Source: Pseudomonas sp. ATCC 13867 (lineage in GTDB: Bacteria; Pseudomonadota; Gammaproteobacteria; Pseudomonadales; Pseudomonadaceae). Taken from it: a stretch of 64,000 nt of DNA. Location: contig NC_020829.1 in assembly GCF_000349845.1 (NCBI RefSeq), forward strand, positions 2,239,001-2,303,000, in the 5' to 3' direction. How positions within the stretch are numbered: position 1 is the stretch's first letter; each line of letters begins with the position of its first letter. Under the pieces are notes generated by a model that saw only the letters and a list, made by a program, of their open reading frames with translations, did no database searches and had not been told where the DNA came from. Below, piece by piece: positions 53,099 through 64,000 of this stretch. A program made the position numbers and the translations under genes.

Positions 53099-53518
53099 TC
53101 AGACCGCGCAAAACAATGGGAAGTCCTGGGCGTTGTGCGCGATCCATTCCAGGGCGAGCTCTTCGATGGGTTGGGCGACGCCCGACTCCTGCTCGCGCCG
53201 CCGCCGGTAGCGCTCTATCTGGCACACCTGCTCGACCATGCGGGCACGGAACAGGGTGTCTTCGTCGATGAAGGCGATGCCCACGACGTACTCGCTGTTC
53301 TGCTTGCGGCTCCAGGCCACGACGCCCGGATAGCGGGCGGCATCGCCCAGCAGGGGGATGCGCAACTCGATGGACGTGCCGCGGCGAAAGCCCCGCGGCG
53401 AGTTGCACGCCACGCCGCCGAGGCTGATATTGTGCAGGCGCTGGCGCGGCAGGAAGGTCTGCTTGCGGATGACCAGCTCAACCGGAAGGTCACAAGGGTG
53501 ACGCAGGAACTGACGCAT
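53099..53518 (-). CDS. PilZ domain protein (c-di-GMP binding)
   Basis: A 139-residue protein that is one PilZ domain with a C-terminal helix. Both c-di-GMP motifs are intact: RQFLR (RxxxR, residues 2-6) and NISLGG (N/DxSxxG). It probably responds to c-di-GMP in motility or surface behaviour through an unknown partner. Its start codon overlaps the divergent thioredoxin-fold gene's start (ATG at 53517 on the other strand). Confidence 0.88.
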   Translation of the reverse strand: MRQFLRHPCDLPVELVIRKQTFLPRQRLHNISLGGVACNSPRGFRRGTSIELRIPLLGDAARYPGVVAWSRKQNSEYVVGIAFIDEDTLFRARMVEQVCQIERYRRRREQESGVAQPIEELALEWIAHNAQDFPLFCAV

Positions 53519-53903
53519 GACGGAATGCTCCGACTGCAATCTTTCTAGTCTTGGCCATTTGAGTATAGTGCCGGCCCTGGAGCTGACCGACCTGGACGCC
53601 GACCGCCGGCTGCTTTCCCTGACTGGCGTGTCGCTGCTGGTGTTCACCAGCGAGGGCTGTTCGTCCTGTCGCTGGGCGCGGGCGACGTTGCCGACGTTCG
53701 GGCTCCCGGTGGATCGTCTGTGCTGGATCGATGCCGGCCACAGTGGCGGGATGGTGGCGCGCTACGGCGTGTTTCACCTGCCGGCCTTGTTCCTGGTGCG
53801 TGACGGCCATTTTCTCGGCCCGGTCCACGCGGCCCTGCGTCCCGAATCCCTGATCGAAGCCTTGTGCGCCGGCCTGTCGCGCCCGGCTGAGGAGTTGCCT
53901 TGA
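53517..53903 (+). CDS. Thioredoxin-fold protein
   Basis: A 128-residue protein with a single thioredoxin domain: active-site-like CSSC in TSEGCSSCRWARATL and a cis-proline segment FHLPALFLVRDG. Extra cysteines near the N-terminus (TECSDCNL) are unusual. Start placed at 53517 because AGGA is eight bases upstream; this overlaps the divergent PilZ start. Ends TGATG with the reductase gene, giving coupled translation. Confidence 0.8.
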   Translation: MTECSDCNLSSLGHLSIVPALELTDLDADRRLLSLTGVSLLVFTSEGCSSCRWARATLPTFGLPVDRLCWIDAGHSGGMVARYGVFHLPALFLVRDGHFLGPVHAALRPESLIEALCAGLSRPAEELP

Positions 53904-54850
53904 TGAATCTGCGAATCGGCATCATTGGAACCGGCGCCATCGGCGGTTTCTATGGCCTGATGCTGGCCCGTGCCGGCCATGACGTGCATTTCCTGCTGCG
54001 CAGCGAGTACCCGGCCGTGATGGAGAATGGACTGCGCCTGAACAGCCTGGTGCACGGCGAACTGAGCCTGGCGCCGGTGAATGCCTACGAGGATGCGTCC
54101 CGGATGCCCCCTTGCGACTGGCTGCTGGTTGGCGCCAAGACCACCAGCAATGCCAGCCTGGCGCCCCTGATCGCCCAGGCGGCCGCCCAGGGGGCCAAGG
54201 TCCTGCTGTTGCAGAACGGCCTGGCCGTCGAGGACGAGTTGCGCGCGCTGCTGCCGGATCACCTGCATCTGCTGGGCGGCCTCTGCTTCATCTGCGTGCA
54301 CCGCGCCGCGCCGGGTGTCGTCGAGCACCAGGCCTTCGGCGCGGTGAACATCGGGTATCACTCCGGCCAGGCGGCGGATGAGCCGGCGCGCCAGGCGATC
54401 GTCGAAGAAGGTGTCGGGCTGTTCCGCAACGCCGAACTGGGTTCCAATGCCATGCCCAGTCTGGAGCTCGCACGCTGGCAGAAGCTGGTCTGGAACATTC
54501 CCTACAACGGTCTCTCGGTGCTGCTCGACAGCGGTACCCGGGTGATCATGGACAACCCCGACAGCCGTGCGCTGGTCGCCGAGCTGATGGAGGAGGTCGT
54601 GGCGGGCGCAGCGGCCTGTGGTCATGCGCTGCCGTCGAACATCGTCGGCGCGATGCTGGCCTCGACCGACGCCATGCCGGACTACCTGCCGAGCATGTAC
54701 CACGATTTCGCGCAGTGCCGTCCGCTGGAACTGGGCGCGATCTATGCCGCGCCGCTGGAGGCCGCGCGCAAGGCAGGGCGCGAGCTGCCGAGGATCGAGG
54801 CGCTGTACCGCGCCCTGCGCTTCATCGATGCGCGCAACCAGGCTCGTTGA
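53903..54850 (+). CDS. Ketopantoate reductase-like protein (ApbA/PanE family)
   Basis: A 315-residue NADPH-dependent reductase with the Rossmann motif IGIIGTGAIGGFYGLML at the N-terminus and ApbA C-terminal helices including KLVWNIPYNGLSVLL and the lysine at its start. True PanE reduces 2-dehydropantoate for coenzyme A; this may be a paralogue, as several occur per Pseudomonas genome. GAGGAG lies eight bases before the ATG, inside the thioredoxin-fold gene. Confidence 0.85.
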   Translation: MNLRIGIIGTGAIGGFYGLMLARAGHDVHFLLRSEYPAVMENGLRLNSLVHGELSLAPVNAYEDASRMPPCDWLLVGAKTTSNASLAPLIAQAAAQGAKVLLLQNGLAVEDELRALLPDHLHLLGGLCFICVHRAAPGVVEHQAFGAVNIGYHSGQAADEPARQAIVEEGVGLFRNAELGSNAMPSLELARWQKLVWNIPYNGLSVLLDSGTRVIMDNPDSRALVAELMEEVVAGAAACGHALPSNIVGAMLASTDAMPDYLPSMYHDFAQCRPLELGAIYAAPLEAARKAGRELPRIEALYRALRFIDARNQAR

Positions 54851-54871
54851 GCCGCGACACCGGAGGGCGAT

Positions 54872-55783
54872 ATGGCGAAGGGGCTGGGCGACAAACTGGT
54901 GGTGGCAATCTCCTCGCGGGCGCTGTTCGACCTGCGCGAGAGCCATCAGGTGTATGAGCGCGAGGGTGTCGAAGCCTATCGCCAGTACCAGATCGCTCGA
55001 GAGGACGAAGTACTACCGCCCGGCGATGCCTTTGCGCTGGTGCAGAAGCTGCTGGCGCTCAACGGCGACTCGGACAGCGCGCCGGTGGAGGTCATTCTGG
55101 TCTCGCGCAACAGCGCCGATACCGGCCTGCGGGTGTTCAACTCGATCCAGCACTACGATCTGGGCATTTCCCGCGCCGCCTTCGTCGGTGGCCGCAGCCC
55201 CTATCCCTACCTGAAGGCATTCAACTGCCACCTGTTCCTCTCCACCCACATCGACGATGTTCGCAGTGCGTTGGACGCCGGTTTCGCCGCTGCCACCATT
55301 CTTTCCGGAGGCACCCGGCGGGAGAACAATGGAGAGCTGCGCTTCGCCTTCGACGGCGATGCGGTGCTGTTCTCCGACGACTCCGAGCGCGTCTACCAGC
55401 AGGGCGGGCTGGAAGCGTTCCAGACCCATGAGCGCGAGTCCGCCCGCCAGCCGCTGGGTGGTGGTCCGTTCAAACCCTTCCTCGCGGCGCTCAACCGGGT
55501 GCAGCAGGCATTCCCGCAGGAGTCCTGCCCGATCCGCACGGCGCTGGTCACCGCCCGTTCGGCGCCGGCCCACGAGCGGGTGATCCGTACGCTGCGCGAA
55601 TGGGACATCCGCCTCGACGAGTCGCTGTTCCTCGGTGGCCTGGACAAGGCCGCGTTCCTCGAAGCCTTCGCCGCCGACGTGTTCTTCGACGACCAGGCGG
55701 GGCACTGCGAAAAGGCCCGCGAAGTGGTCGCCACCGGGCATGTGCCGCATGGCGTCAGCAACGAGAAGCAGGCTGCCGGATAG
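54872..55783 (+). CDS. 5'-nucleotidase (cytosolic type I family)
   Basis: A 303-residue phosphatase of the 5_nucleotid_1 family (HAD fold). Visible features are VVAISSRALFDLRES, a central acidic LRFAFDGDAVLFSDDSE, and LGGLDKAAFLEAFAADVFFDDQ near the end. It hydrolyses purine or pyrimidine monophosphates. 21 bases after the reductase gene with GGAGGGCGAT upstream, so in the same operon. Confidence 0.85.
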   Translation: MAKGLGDKLVVAISSRALFDLRESHQVYEREGVEAYRQYQIAREDEVLPPGDAFALVQKLLALNGDSDSAPVEVILVSRNSADTGLRVFNSIQHYDLGISRAAFVGGRSPYPYLKAFNCHLFLSTHIDDVRSALDAGFAAATILSGGTRRENNGELRFAFDGDAVLFSDDSERVYQQGGLEAFQTHERESARQPLGGGPFKPFLAALNRVQQAFPQESCPIRTALVTARSAPAHERVIRTLREWDIRLDESLFLGGLDKAAFLEAFAADVFFDDQAGHCEKAREVVATGHVPHGVSNEKQAAG

Positions 55784-55875
55784 CCGTCCGGGCGCGACGT
55801 AGGGTCCCTGCGGAGCGTCGGGCGTTCTGCTGCTACGCTGCTGATAGGCCCGCCGCGTAGGCAGTAGGAGGCCGC

Positions 55876-56361
55876 ATGATCCGATCGATTCTTTACGCCA
55901 CCGACCTTGGCCTCTATGCGCCGTATGTCCTCCAGCATGCCCTCTCGCTGGCCCGCGCCTATGGGGTCCAGTTGTATGTGGTGCATGCCGTGGAGCCGCT
56001 GGGCCTGTTCGCCGAGTCGGTGCTGCAGACCTATCTGGACGAAAACACGCTCAAGGAAATGCGCGCCAACGGCCTGGACAACGTCATGGGCAGCATCGAG
56101 CAGCGCGTGATGGAAGGTTTTCGCGACGAACTGGGGGAGCCGCGCCAGGACGCGGAGCTGATTCATTCCGTGCGGGTCATTCAGGGGGACCCGCCGATGG
56201 TGATTCTCGATGAGGCGCGACGTCTCGGGGTGGATCTGATCGTGGCCGGCAGCCACAGCCACGGGGAAGGGCTGAACACGCCGCTGGGGCGCACCGCGGG
56301 GCGTCTGGTGCAACTGGCGGAGGTTCCGCTGTACCTGGTGCCGATGCTCCAGCACCGCTGA
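55876..56361 (+). CDS. Universal stress protein (UspA family)
   Basis: A 161-residue single USP domain: ILYATDLGLYAPYVLQHAL at the start and the nucleotide-binding motif VAGSHSHGEGL...LGRTAGRLVQLAEVPLYLV (abridged) at the end. Probably dimeric and ATP-binding, induced by stress or growth arrest. Directly upstream of cysB, matching recalled PA1753-PA1754. AGGAGG precedes the ATG. Confidence 0.88.
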   Translation: MIRSILYATDLGLYAPYVLQHALSLARAYGVQLYVVHAVEPLGLFAESVLQTYLDENTLKEMRANGLDNVMGSIEQRVMEGFRDELGEPRQDAELIHSVRVIQGDPPMVILDEARRLGVDLIVAGSHSHGEGLNTPLGRTAGRLVQLAEVPLYLVPMLQHR

Positions 56362-56408
56362 GCCATTGTGACAGTGCGTCGGGCAAAGCCTGAATTTCCG
56401 TATGGCTT

Positions 56409-57501
<1,093 letters not shown>

Positions 57502-57542
57502 TCGCATTCCGCGCCTGATTCTTCGGCGCGGGCCCACGGAAG

Positions 57543-57577
57543 AACGCCGCGATCCCGACAGGGGCGCGGCGTTTTTG
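57543..57577 (+). terminator. Rho-independent terminator of cysB
   Basis: GAACGCCGCG and CGCGGCGTTTTT arms around a 13-base loop, about 40 bases after the stop codon. Confidence 0.85.
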
Positions 57578-57629
57578 TTTGCTTGTTGATTCGGTACGAC
57601 TGCTCGCTCCTGCAAAAAAATGCTGGGCT

Positions 57630-58814
57630 TCAGCGAATACGCCAACGCAACAGCAGCAACGCGACAAAGGCCAACCCCGCGCCGGCGAGGAAGGTGGCGC
57701 TGGCGCCGAAGCTCTGCCACAACCACCCGGCCAACACACTGGCCAGCAGCATGGCGAGGCCGCTGGCGAGGTTGAACATGCCGAAGGCGGTGCCCTTGAG
57801 GTCGGGCGGTGTGGTGTCGGCGATCAGGGTGGCCAGCAGGCCCTGGGTGAAGCCCATGTGCAAACCCCAGAGCGCCACGCCGACCAGCATCAAGGGCGTG
57901 GAATCGGCCCAGGCCAGCAGCAGGTCCGCGGTCACCAGCAGGAGCATGCCGATGCCCAGCAGGCCGATGCGGTCGGTGCGGTCCGACCACCAGCCCACCG
58001 GGTAGGCCGAGAGCATGAACAGCAGCGCCATCACCACCATCACCACCGGTGTCCAGGCCATCGGCAGGCCCAGGCCCTGGGCGCGCAGCACCAGGAAGGC
58101 TTCGCTGAAGCGCGCGAGGGTGAACACCGCGCCGATCCCGACCACCCACCAGTAGCGCGCCGGGAAGCTGCGCAGCGCGTCGCGGTGGATCGGCGAGCGG
58201 AAGCGGTGGGGGCCGGCGGCGTGTTCCGGTTCCTTGACGAAGAAGACGATCGCCAGTACCGCGAGGCCTGCCGGGATGCAGGCGAACCAGAACACCAGAG
58301 GCAGGTCGTTGCCCAGCCAGAGCATCAGGGCAATCGCCAGCAAGGGGCCTGCGAAGGCGCCGACGGTATCCATCGACTGGCGCAGTCCGAAGCACGCGCC
58401 GCGGATCGCGGCTGGCGCCACATCGGCGATCAGGGCGTCGCGCGGCGCGCCGCGAATGCCCTTGCCGATGCGATCGAGCAGGCGTGCGGCGAAGATGGTT
58501 TCCCCGGAAGTGGCCAGCGGGAACAACGGCTTGGACAGCGCCGCCAGCCCGTAGCCGAGCAGCAACAAACCCTTGCGCCGGCCGAGGAAGTCGCTGATGG
58601 CGCCGGAGAACACCTTGACGATCAGCGCGCTGGCTTCGGCGATGCCCTCGATCAGGCCGACCGCGAGCATGCTCAGCCCCAGGCTGCCGACCAGGAACAG
58701 CGGCAGCAGGCTGTGCAGCAGTTCGGACGAGACGTCCATGAACAGGCTGACGAAACCCAGCGCCCAGACGGTGCCGGGGATACGGGGGCGGGAGCGTTCC
58801 GAGCCATCGGGCAT
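57630..58814 (-). CDS. MFS transporter (drug/multidrug-type)
   Basis: A 394-residue protein with 12 predicted helices. MFS signature between helices 2 and 3: AISDFLGRRKGLLLLGY (motif A), plus a second RDALIADVAPAAIRG stretch. Substrate unknown; recalled PA1755. Convergent with cysB, head toward cysH. Confidence 0.9.
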   Translation of the reverse strand: MPDGSERSRPRIPGTVWALGFVSLFMDVSSELLHSLLPLFLVGSLGLSMLAVGLIEGIAEASALIVKVFSGAISDFLGRRKGLLLLGYGLAALSKPLFPLATSGETIFAARLLDRIGKGIRGAPRDALIADVAPAAIRGACFGLRQSMDTVGAFAGPLLAIALMLWLGNDLPLVFWFACIPAGLAVLAIVFFVKEPEHAAGPHRFRSPIHRDALRSFPARYWWVVGIGAVFTLARFSEAFLVLRAQGLGLPMAWTPVVMVVMALLFMLSAYPVGWWSDRTDRIGLLGIGMLLLVTADLLLAWADSTPLMLVGVALWGLHMGFTQGLLATLIADTTPPDLKGTAFGMFNLASGLAMLLASVLAGWLWQSFGASATFLAGAGLAFVALLLLRWRIR

Positions 58815-58889
58815 GGCCGACGTCCTTGGGTGATGCGGGGGCGGTCAGTATCGGCGACGGGGGATCAAGAAAGCGTCAAGCCGGCCCCT

Positions 58890-59234
58890 TCAGAGGCGGT
58901 CGAGATCGTCGCGGCTGGCCAGCTCCGCCAGCGCCTCGCGGGAATCCAGCGGCAACTCGCCACGGCCCTCCAGCACTTCATGGAGGAAGCTCATGAACAC
59001 GGTGTAGACGACCTCGCGGCCATCATCGTGGCGGACGACGAAGAAGGGCGCGGTGTCCACCCCGTACTGCGCGGCGACCATCCAGCCGGCGCTGGACGGG
59101 TTGCGCTCGTCGGCGACCAGGGTGCGGTCGATGCGCTCCAGATAGCCGCCCTTGACCAGGCGTTCATGGACTTCGCGGCACTTGCGGCAGTCCTGGCCAT
59201 CGGCCAGGACCTTCTTCACCAGGGTGATGCGCAT
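58890..59234 (-). CDS. Small thioredoxin-like-fold protein with CxxC
   Basis: A 114-residue conserved protein with a CRKC pair at residues 16-19 and a thioredoxin-type cis-proline region (YGVDTAPFFVVRHDD). It lies between an MFS gene and cysH on the same strand, 85 bases after cysH, so a role in sulfur or redox metabolism is possible. Confidence 0.75.
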   Translation of the reverse strand: MRITLVKKVLADGQDCRKCREVHERLVKGGYLERIDRTLVADERNPSSAGWMVAAQYGVDTAPFFVVRHDDGREVVYTVFMSFLHEVLEGRGELPLDSREALAELASRDDLDRL

Positions 59235-59319
59235 GGGATCGGCTCCGCCGCAGGCATGCAGGCGTCCGATCCTGGGCTGCGGGCTGACAAGGAAATTTCC
59301 GTCAGCCGAGGGTAAGGCC

Positions 59320-60054
59320 TCAGGCCTTGCTGATCAAATTGCCAGCGTGCAGGCCACACTCTTTCTGCGTGGCTTCTTCCCACCACCAGCGGCCTTCGCG
59401 CTCGTGCTGGTTGGGCAGCACGGGGCGGGTGCAGGGCTCGCAGCCGATGCTGATGAAGCCGCGCTCGTGCAGGCTGTTGTAGGGGATTTCCAGCATGCGG
59501 ATGTAGGCCCACACGTCCTCGCTGCTCATGTTGGCCAGCGGATTGAACTTGATCAGCGGTTTCTCCGGGGTGGAGAAGGCGCCGTCCAGTTCGACCACCG
59601 CGACCTGGCTGCGGGTGCCGGGGCTCTGGTCCTTGCGCTGGCCGGTGGCCCAGGCGGTGACGGTGGACAGCTTGCGCTTGAGCGGCTCGATCTTACGGAT
59701 GCCGCAGCACTCGCCGTGGCCGTCCTTGTAGAAGCTGAACAGGCCCTTTTCCTTGACGAAGGCTTCCAGCAGGCGCGGGTCGGGCGACATCACTTCGATG
59801 GCGATGCCGTAGTGCTCGCGCACCTGCTCGATGAAGCGGTAGGTCTCGGGGTGCAGGCGGCCGGTATCCAGGCTGAACACCTTGACGTTCTTGTTGAGCT
59901 TCCAGGCCATGTCCACCAGCACCACGTCCTCGGCGCCGCTGAAGGAGATCCACAGGTTGTCGCCGAAGTGCTCGAAGGCGAACTTCAGGACGTCCTGGGG
60001 GGATTTGCTGGCATAGCTCGCGGCGATTTCCGCGATGTCGAACGGATGGCTCAT
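59320..60054 (-). CDS. cysH: Adenylylsulfate reductase, iron-sulfur type
   Basis: Reduces adenylylsulfate (APS) to sulfite and AMP. The 244 residues contain the [4Fe-4S] cysteine pairs CC at 116-117 (HGECCGIR) and C205/C208 (IGCEPCTRP), plus catalytic C233 in the ECGLHAGN tail. This is the Pseudomonas/plant APS type, not the cluster-free PAPS type. P. aeruginosa CysH (267 residues) has an N-terminal extension absent here. Probably CysB-regulated. Confidence 0.94.
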   Translation of the reverse strand: MSHPFDIAEIAASYASKSPQDVLKFAFEHFGDNLWISFSGAEDVVLVDMAWKLNKNVKVFSLDTGRLHPETYRFIEQVREHYGIAIEVMSPDPRLLEAFVKEKGLFSFYKDGHGECCGIRKIEPLKRKLSTVTAWATGQRKDQSPGTRSQVAVVELDGAFSTPEKPLIKFNPLANMSSEDVWAYIRMLEIPYNSLHERGFISIGCEPCTRPVLPNQHEREGRWWWEEATQKECGLHAGNLISKA

Positions 60055-60099
60055 CAGGCGGTATTCCTAGTTTTGGTGGCGCGGGGCGCTCTTTGGCGA

Positions 60100-60165
60100 G
60101 ATGGTAGCAAAGAGGCGAATATGCCCCTAAATAACCTTCGGAAAGGTGCACTGTGGTGTTTGGGT
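60100..60165 (-). promoter_or_regulatory. Probable CysB-regulated promoter region of cysH
   Basis: AT-richer segment between cysH and divergent thrH, holding on the minus strand GGTTATTTAGGGGCATA and CTTATACCC. The first shares GGTTAT with the cysB and TauE-like upstream regions. Inference from pattern only. Confidence 0.35.
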
Positions 60166-60242
60166 ATAAGTGCTGCGTTGCACCGCTTCCAGCGAGCGGC
60201 TAGAGTGCCGCCTCTCAAGTCAAACCTGCGGGGAAATCGTTC

Positions 60243-60860
60243 GTGGAAATCGCCTGTCTCGACCTGGAAGGGGTTCTGGTTCCGGAAATCTGGATCGCCT
60301 TCGCTGAAAAAACCGGTATCGAAGCGCTCAAGGCGACGACTCGCGATATTCCGGACTACGACGTGCTGATGAAGCAGCGTCTGCGCATCCTCGACGAGCA
60401 CGGCCTGAAGCTGTCCGACATCCAGGAAGTGATCGACACCCTCAAGCCGCTGGAAGGCGCGGTGGAGTTCGTCGACTGGCTGCGCGAGCGCTTCCAGGTG
60501 GTGATCCTTTCCGACACCTTCTATGAGTTCTCCCAGCCGCTGATGCGCCAGCTCGGTTTCCCGACCCTGCTGTGCCACAAGCTGATCACCGACGAGACCG
60601 ATCGCGTGGTGGGTTACCAGCTGCGCCAGAAGGATCCGAAGCGTCAGTCGGTCATCGCCTTCAAGAGCCTGTACTACCGTGTGATCGCCGCAGGCGATTC
60701 CTACAACGACACCACCATGCTCTCCGAAGCCCACGCCGGCATCCTGTTCCACGCGCCGGACAACGTGATCCGCGAGTTCCCGCAGTTCCCGGCGGTGCAC
60801 ACCTATGAGGACCTGAAGAAGGAATTCCTCAAGGCGTCCAACCGCCCGCTCAGCCTGTAA
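60243..60860 (+). CDS. thrH: Bifunctional phosphoserine phosphatase / homoserine phosphotransferase
   Basis: A 205-residue HAD enzyme first described in P. aeruginosa: dephosphorylates phosphoserine and transfers phosphate to homoserine. Nucleophile D7 (LDLEGVLVPE, with the acid E9 replacing the second Asp of ordinary SerB), motif II SDTFYEFSQP, and the acidic motif AAGDSYNDTTML. GTG start after GGGGAAATC. Divergent from cysH. Confidence 0.94.
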   Translation: MEIACLDLEGVLVPEIWIAFAEKTGIEALKATTRDIPDYDVLMKQRLRILDEHGLKLSDIQEVIDTLKPLEGAVEFVDWLRERFQVVILSDTFYEFSQPLMRQLGFPTLLCHKLITDETDRVVGYQLRQKDPKRQSVIAFKSLYYRVIAAGDSYNDTTMLSEAHAGILFHAPDNVIREFPQFPAVHTYEDLKKEFLKASNRPLSL

Positions 60861-60875
60861 CACTGGCTGTGACGA

Positions 60876-60903
60876 AAAAGCCCCGCCGAATGCGGGGTTT
60901 TTT
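60876..60903 (+). terminator. Rho-independent terminator of thrH
   Basis: CCCCGC-CGAAT-GCGGGG preceded by an A run and followed by six T. Confidence 0.93.
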
Positions 60904-60917
60904 CTTTCCGGTTTTTT

Positions 60918-60996
60918 GTAGGAGCGAGCTTGCTCGCGAACCGCCCAACTCCGATGTGGCCGGGAATCTGTTCGCGAGCAAGCTCGCTCCTACAGG
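60918..60996. repeat. Inverted REP pair between thrH and pabB
   Basis: Full REP at 60918-60941 and inverted REP at 60970-60996, joined by a 28-base linker, between convergent gene ends. Confidence 0.92.
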
Positions 60997-61008
60997 GAAC
61001 ACCCCGGC

Positions 61009-62352
<1,344 letters not shown>

Positions 62353-62516
62353 GAGTGAAAGCGTGCAAGGCGAATGAGAGGTTTCTGACTCGTCTGAATC
62401 ATTGATCCTAGAGCCATTTCTTCAGTTTACGTAGGAAACGCATTCTGTTAAGAATTGGATTATCCCGCGGAGACTATGCTCCGTACCACAACGATAATGA
62501 CACAGGGATACAGGCC

Positions 62517-64000
62517 GTGGATGTAGTACTCGAACCCGCAGCCGGCAGCCTTCTGCGCTCCAGATTAACACCCCCCCAGGTGCCTGCTGACTATTTGATT
62601 CGTCCCAGGATCCAGAATGCTCTGGATCGTCATCCTTACGCCTCGGTCTTGTCCTTCGCCGCTCCGGTCGGTTTTGGCAAGACTACCGCCCTTGCTGCGC
62701 TGGCCAGAGCCCGTGAACTGGACGGCAATGCCGTTGCCTGGATTTCGCTCGAAGAGCAGGACGACGACCCTGGCCGCTTCTGCCTGAAGCTGATCCAGGC
62801 GCTGGCCGGTGCCTTGCCGGGCTCCGGCGAAGATGCCTTGGGTTACTTGCAGAACACCATGCGCGTGCCGGTGGTGGCGGTGATGGAAAGCCTGCTGATC
62901 GACCTGTCGCGCGATGAGCGCAAGGTCCTGCTGGTGCTGGACGATCTCCATGCGATCAGTCATGCCGACGTGTTTGCCGGCCTCAACCGCCTGGTGCAGT
63001 ACGCACCGCCCGGGCTCACCCTGGCTATCGGCAGCCGGTCGCAACCCCCGCTGAACCTCGCCACCTGGCGTGCCAAGGGCCTGTTGCTGGAGATCGGCCA
63101 GGACGAGCTGCGCCTGAGCGAGGACGAAACCCGCGAATACCTCGCCCGTGACGGCGTGCAGTTGGAAGACGCCTGCCTGCACAACCTGCACAGCCAGACC
63201 GAAGGCTGGGTGGCCGGCGTACACCTGGTCAGCCTTTGGCTACGCCAGCAACCGGGGGTGCCGGAAGATCTCACTTCGCTCAGCAGCGACAAGGCTGCCG
63301 TGGGGGATTACCTGCTGCGGGCCGTGTTCGAGCGCCTGCCGGGCGATATCCAGGATGCGCTGCTGGCGCTGAGCATTGCCAATCGGCTGAGCGGCGACCT
63401 GGCCAATACCCTGACCGGTCGCCAGGATGGCCAGGCGTTGCTGGAGCATCTGGACAGCATGCAGCTGTTCCTCCTGCCGCTGGACCGCGACCGCCAGTGG
63501 TACCGTTTCCACCAACTGTTCGCCGACTTCCTCCGGGCGCGCCTGCACGAGTGCGATCCGGAGCGCTTCAAGCAACTGCACTTCAACGCAAGCCTGTGGT
63601 TCACCAACCACCACATGCCGACCCTGGCCATCGAGCACGCCTGCCTGGCCGAGGACCCGGAGATGCTCGCCGCGCTGGTGGATGGCTGCGGCCTGGAGCT
63701 GATCAACCGTGGTCAGCTGTACCTGATCTCGCGCTGGCGCCGCCATGTGCCGAACGAGATTGCCGGGCGCTATCCGATCCTGGTGCTCAGCGATGTCTGG
63801 ACCCGCGCCTCGGAACTCAGCCTGCCCGAAGCCAACCGCATGATCGACGAGCTGCTGGCGCGCTGGGGCGACCACAAGGGCAGCGGCCCGATGGGCGACC
63901 AGTACCTTTCCGCGCTGGCGGTGAAAGCCGTGCTGGCGTTGCAGAAGGACGATCTGGAGCAGTGCATCACCCTGGCACGCCGGGTGGAAAGCCAACTGGG
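62517..64000 (+). CDS. MalT-type LuxR family ATP-dependent transcriptional regulator (5' part)
   Basis: At least 494 residues, with the frame running off the window end. N-terminal STAND ATPase: Walker A PVGFGKTT (residues 50-57) and Walker B KVLLVLDDLH (from 136), followed by the winged-helix-like and helical MalT regions (EGWVAGVHLVSLWLRQQ, YRFHQLFADFLRARL). The LuxR helix-turn-helix is expected beyond the edge. GTG start with AGGGATACAGG upstream. Corresponds to recalled PA1759. Ligand unknown. Confidence 0.88.
   Translation, partial: MDVVLEPAAGSLLRSRLTPPQVPADYLIRPRIQNALDRHPYASVLSFAAPVGFGKTTALAALARARELDGNAVAWISLEEQDDDPGRFCLKLIQALAGALPGSGEDALGYLQNTMRVPVVAVMESLLIDLSRDERKVLLVLDDLHAISHADVFAGLNRLVQYAPPGLTLAIGSRSQPPLNLATWRAKGLLLEIGQDELRLSEDETREYLARDGVQLEDACLHNLHSQTEGWVAGVHLVSLWLRQQPGVPEDLTSLSSDKAAVGDYLLRAVFERLPGDIQDALLALSIANRLSGDLANTLTGRQDGQALLEHLDSMQLFLLPLDRDRQWYRFHQLFADFLRARLHECDPERFKQLHFNASLWFTNHHMPTLAIEHACLAEDPEMLAALVDGCGLELINRGQLYLISRWRRHVPNEIAGRYPILVLSDVWTRASELSLPEANRMIDELLARWGDHKGSGPMGDQYLSALAVKAVLALQKDDLEQCITLARRVESQL

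Overview
The window is chromosomal DNA from a high-GC Pseudomonas, most like the P. nitroreducens / P. citronellolis / P. aeruginosa branch. The reasons are the protein sequences (CysB, ThrH, iron-sulfur CysH, SpeE, PrmB), the many Pseudomonas REP palindromes (GTAGGAGCGAGCTTGCTCGC), and a gene order that, from memory, follows P. aeruginosa PAO1 at both ends: roughly PA1674-PA1689 for bases 7,900-24,400 and roughly PA1736-PA1759 for bases 40,300-64,000. No rRNA, tRNA, CRISPR array or prophage was seen.

Layout. 1-6.1 kb: AAA ATPase, BenE- and LysE-type transporters, a membrane protein, a MarR regulator, a PLP aminotransferase and a GST. 6.5-11.5 kb: bacteriohemerythrin, a double-Cache periplasmic protein, folE, an Smr-domain protein, an isochorismatase-fold protein and prmB, followed by about 600 bases of non-coding repeats. 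12.1-18.7 kb: two conserved proteins, aroC, an MFS gene broken by a one-base frameshift, and the methionine-salvage genes mtnB, mtnD and mtnC. 19-21 kb: alkylation repair (two Ogt-type proteins and AlkA). 21.1-24.4 kb: speE and an LtaS-like sulfatase-fold protein.

24.6-39.7 kb is accessory in character. It holds a TauE/SafE exporter, an AraC regulator divergent from a Baeyer-Villiger monooxygenase / esterase / short-chain dehydrogenase operon (laid out like mycobacterial virS-mymA), several small loci, and on the minus strand a ydcS-ydcT-ydcU-ydcV-patD operon for polyamine-type uptake and aminobutyraldehyde oxidation, preceded by a cytochrome c gene. In P. aeruginosa the type III secretion cluster lies in the matching interval; none is present here.

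40.3-64 kb: a thiolase plus FadB-type beta-oxidation pair, a truncated isochorismatase remnant, a glutamine amidotransferase, a complete IS3-family element with 3-base target duplication, corA, a macro-domain protein, a crotonase, a DAHP synthase, a PilZ protein head-to-head with a thioredoxin-fold / ketopantoate-reductase-like / 5'-nucleotidase operon, a universal stress protein, then cysB, an MFS transporter, cysH, thrH, pabB and the 5' part of a MalT-type LuxR regulator that runs off the window.

Shared themes: chorismate metabolism (DAHP synthase, aroC, pabB), sulfur assimilation and recycling (cysB, cysH, mtnBDC, possibly the TauE-like exporter), polyamines (speE, ydcSTUV-patD), and many REP/BIME hairpins between and inside operons. 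One recurrent REP subtype carries a 14-base insertion that lengthens the hairpin.
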